Part shown: piece after piece, positions 61,991 through 64,000 of the stretch
Layout of the letters: every line of letters begins with the position of its first letter
Position numbering within the stretch: position 1 is the stretch's first letter
DNA from: Nocardia sp. alder85J
Lineage (GTDB): Bacteria > Actinomycetota > Actinomycetes > Mycobacteriales > Mycobacteriaceae
Assembly: GCF_020176955.2 (NCBI RefSeq)
Contig: NZ_JAIUCZ020000004.1
Coordinates: 62,001 to 126,000 of the forward strand
DNA: 64,000 nucleotides
Reading direction: 5' to 3'
Notes under the pieces: model-generated
Databases searched by the model: none
Told to the model about the DNA's origin: nothing
Seen by the model: only the letters and a program-made list of their open reading frames with translations
Translations under genes and position numbers: made by a program

Positions 61991-61996
61991 TATAAT
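61991..61996 (+). promoter_or_regulatory. Consensus -10 box TATAAT of the XRE-like gene
   Basis: TATAAT is perfect and rare in this GC-rich DNA. Transcription would start near 62003, so the coding start is likely 62046 or 62012 rather than the GTG at 61985 that overlaps the box region. Confidence 0.55.
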
Positions 61997-62045
61997 GCCA
62001 AGCCCTTCTATGTGAATATTCGGAACGGCCGCAGTGCGATTCGCA

Positions 62046-62983
62046 TGGCGAAATTCGGATTTCTCGGGTTAGATGGAAGCCGTTTCACCGCGACCATCTA
62101 TCCGGGCACTTCGATCGGAGCGAACCGCTTGTCACGGCACGATGGAAAGTTTCCCCAGGCTGGGCAGTTTCAGCCTTTGGATCCCGATTTGCCGCCTCAG
62201 CGACGCGATCTCGCGGAGGCGCTGCGGGGGTTGATCGACCTGACAGGACTCTCGCAACGAGCGATCATCGAAGCCCTCGGTCGCCGGAATATCTCCGGCG
62301 GCAATGCACATCTCAGCAGGTCTGTGCTGTCCGACTTGGTGAATGGACTGCGTGTCCGTGCACCCAGGGAAGCGCCTCTCAGGGCTCTGTATGACTTCGT
62401 TCGGGACACTGTGGGCGCGGAGCGGATGACCCTCTCGTGGGAGGAGTTGAGCAAGCTCTGCAACGAACTCTCACCACTGGCTTCATCGCCACGCCGCAGG
62501 CGCTCTGCGGGAATGTGTGTGGGTCCAGCGACCGCAGCCGATCACGTGTCCAGCGAGGCTGGGCCGGCCTCGCCGGGCACACACTCTGTCGAGGCGACTG
62601 TCTCCGTGCCGCCCGGCGTTCCGCCGGTCCGGTCGAGCGAGGGGGACCGGCGCAACGAAGAAGCCTGGGATTTGGTCTGGCCGCCTGCTGCTGACCTGAG
62701 AGATTACATCTCCAGCGGCAACTTCGAGCGCGCCAACGGACTCATCCGTCACATTAGTATCGAGGCTGCTCCTGCCGAGGCTGCTGCCGCAGTGGTGGCC
62801 TGCCGAGATCTGGGTCTGCTCGATGTTGTCGACACGATCATCGGCTACGTGGGCCGTCGGCCTGAGCGTGACGTGCTTCGGATCGTTTGGTCGCTCAACA
62901 AGCAGGATCGCCGTGCAGATGCCGACGCGGTGGTCGAGCGGGCGCTCATCGCTGAAAACCCTGACACTGCTGGCGTCCGGTGA
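62046..62983 (+). CDS. XRE-like helix-turn-helix protein with C-terminal helical repeat domain
   Basis: The protein is 312 aa from the ATG at 62046. An N-terminal part of about 45 residues is followed by a helix-turn-helix-like segment (RRDLAEALRGLIDLTGLSQRAIIEALG ... LSRSVLSDLVNGLRV) and a Ser/Pro-rich linker. The C-terminal helices (ADLRDYISSGNFERANGLIRHI, AAAVVACRDLGLLDVVDTIIGYVGRRP) recall TPR-like arrays. It may sense a state of the cell and control the island. It lies beside the triple repeat at 61852-61941. Confidence 0.7.
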
Positions 62984-62990
62984 TGTACCG

Positions 62991-63434
62991 ATGAGCGGGC
63001 CTGCAAATCGAACAGGGAGTCGTCGTGCCCGTCCTCCGTCGAGGTCTGCGCGACTGTTGGCTGATTCGCCCAACGGCTCCGCGCGTGCGGACCCGAAGAC
63101 CTGGAAGGCCGTCATCAGCCGTGGCCTCGGTGACGCCGTTTCCTCCGACGAGGAAAACGACCGGACCGTGCGACTGATGCAAGAGCTCAGGCGGATGGTC
63201 GAAACCGTGGTCATGGCTGTTGCCGTAGGAGTCGTGCTCGTTGTTGGAGCGTTGATGCTGCTATGGAGGATCAGGAGCAACAGCCACTACGGCGAGATCG
63301 CACTGCCATCCAGTCTCGTATTCGGGTTCGCCCTCGTGATAGTCAAGCGGGCTTGGGATCGGCGGCGTGAATCCCGGCGGCTTGGTGGGAACCGTTCCCT
63401 GGCCGAGCGGCAGATGCACACGCGCAAGGACTGA
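62991..63434 (+). CDS. Small membrane protein with two TM helices
   Basis: The protein is 147 aa. A basic N-terminus (SRRARPPSRSARLL) and a charged stretch precede two TM helices (VVMAVAVGVVLVVGALMLLW and LPSSLVFGFALVIVKRAW), and the tail is Arg-rich. The ATG at 62991 follows the XRE-like stop by 7 bp, so the pair is cotranscribed. In defence loci, paired small membrane proteins sometimes act as effectors; that idea is only inference here. Confidence 0.7.
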   Translation: MSGPANRTGSRRARPPSRSARLLADSPNGSARADPKTWKAVISRGLGDAVSSDEENDRTVRLMQELRRMVETVVMAVAVGVVLVVGALMLLWRIRSNSHYGEIALPSSLVFGFALVIVKRAWDRRRESRRLGGNRSLAERQMHTRKD

Positions 63435-63552
63435 CGATCCCGATGGATGAAGTGCCGTGGTGAAACACCGCCGGCCTGAGCAGGGTTGGGCGGTCCTGCA
63501 CCGCTACCCGCCTCCGTCGGTGGCGGGGCGGTTGGCACGGCGGCGGAGCCGG

Positions 63553-64000
63553 TCAGCCCGGCCTACTGCTCACCGAATCTCTTGTGCACGTGAGGTACTC
63601 ACCGGGATGGTGGTACCGGTTGACTCTCGGGCGCCGGGAGGGATCGAGGTGGACCGGTGGGATCCATTGTGTGCGTCCAGCATCGGGATGTCCGGCTGCG
63701 GCGGTCGTGGTCTCCCACTCGGCATCGCCCGCTCCAGCCTGGCGGTGGTGGGGTTCGCAGACGAAGGTCAACTGGTCGGCGTCGGTGGTGCCGCCGTTGG
63801 CCCATTCGGTGCGATGGTGGACTTGGCAGAGGTAGCCGGGTTTGGTGCAGCCGGGGAAGGTACAGCCGATGTCGCGGGAGTGCAGGACGATTCGCTGGTC
63901 GGGGGTGGCGATTCGCTTGGTGCGGCCGAGGTAGAGGGGGCGGCCGGTGGTGTGGTCGAAGAGGGCGAGGTAGTGGTGGGCGTGGGAGGCCAGGCGGAGG
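63553..64000 (-). CDS. 13E12/DUF222-type HNH endonuclease, C-terminal part; 5' end beyond window
   Basis: The frame is open to the window end; 148 codons are visible. HNH module: CTFPGCTKPGYLCQVHHRTEWANGGTTDADQLTFVCEPHH with both Cys pairs, catalytic HH and the terminal His. The upstream RIATPDQRIVLHSRDIG is typical of the DUF222-HNH family, which is repeated many times in mycobacterial and nocardial genomes and may be mobile. Activity is not shown for most members. Confidence 0.9.
   Translation of the reverse strand, partial: LRLASHAHHYLALFDHTTGRPLYLGRTKRIATPDQRIVLHSRDIGCTFPGCTKPGYLCQVHHRTEWANGGTTDADQLTFVCEPHHRQAGAGDAEWETTTAAAGHPDAGRTQWIPPVHLDPSRRPRVNRYHHPGEYLTCTRDSVSSRPG

Noticed and set aside
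53193..63552. Integrative element with att sites
   Set aside because: The island is lower in GC, but no integrase, tRNA gene or flanking direct repeats could be seen in the window.

Overview
The window is high-GC actinobacterial DNA. The gene content and order (ligA, an ACT-domain gene, gatC-gatA, pfkA, gatB, an LppZ-like lipoprotein, DoxX, a CFP6-like PH-domain gene, ilvB-ilvN-ilvC), together with NarL-type two-component systems, Ser/Thr kinases, frequent GTG starts and a 13E12/DUF222 HNH gene, point to Mycobacteriales, most likely Nocardia or a near relative. From memory of family knowledge, the same backbone order occurs in Mycobacterium tuberculosis around Rv3001c-Rv3014c. The species name is inference.

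Bases 1-13,000 hold a truncated aldo/keto reductase, an OLD/AAA_21-like ATPase divergent from a frameshifted ArsR-AHSA1 regulator, a DUF1932 oxidoreductase with an 8-bp repeat tract at its 5' end, a PPOX-family flavin/F420 protein, ligA, a short-chain dehydrogenase divergent from a LuxR regulator, an SGNH hydrolase, a DHA2 efflux pump divergent from a TetR regulator, and a GNAT acetyltransferase. Bases 13,040-15,716 carry the ACT gene and gatC-gatA.

Bases 15,850-41,300 separate gatA from gatB with accessory, envelope and signalling genes. They include an Abhydrolase_9 protein, a phospholipase A2-like secreted protein, a histidine kinase/response regulator pair, MarR, UppP, a Ser/Thr kinase, TetR with an NmrA-like reductase, a membrane protein, pfkA (inverted), a very large repeat-bearing Ser/Thr kinase followed by two beta-lactamase-fold lipoproteins (one without its nucleophile serine), and a second two-component system divergent from an ABC export/lipoprotein-type transporter. 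Both two-component loci share a TAC-(T/C)-CCGGTA box.

Bases 41,600-53,200 return to the backbone: an RHH protein, gatB, LppZ-like, DoxX, a thioesterase, ilvD, CFP6-like and ilvBNC, which has a leader peptide and attenuator.

Bases 53,200-63,000 form a lower-GC defence island. It has a C5 cytosine methyltransferase, a Vsr endonuclease, an unrecognised 262-aa protein, and a minus-strand four-gene operon encoding an HNH-like protein, a ParB-like protein, an SNF2-type helicase and a NaeI-family restriction endonuclease. An XRE-like protein and a small membrane protein lie on the far side of a divergent promoter with long inverted repeats. This composite of a NaeI restriction-modification system with HNH, ParB and SNF2 genes is the best candidate for an undescribed system. 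The window ends inside a 13E12-type HNH gene. No rRNA, tRNA, CRISPR array or integrase was seen.
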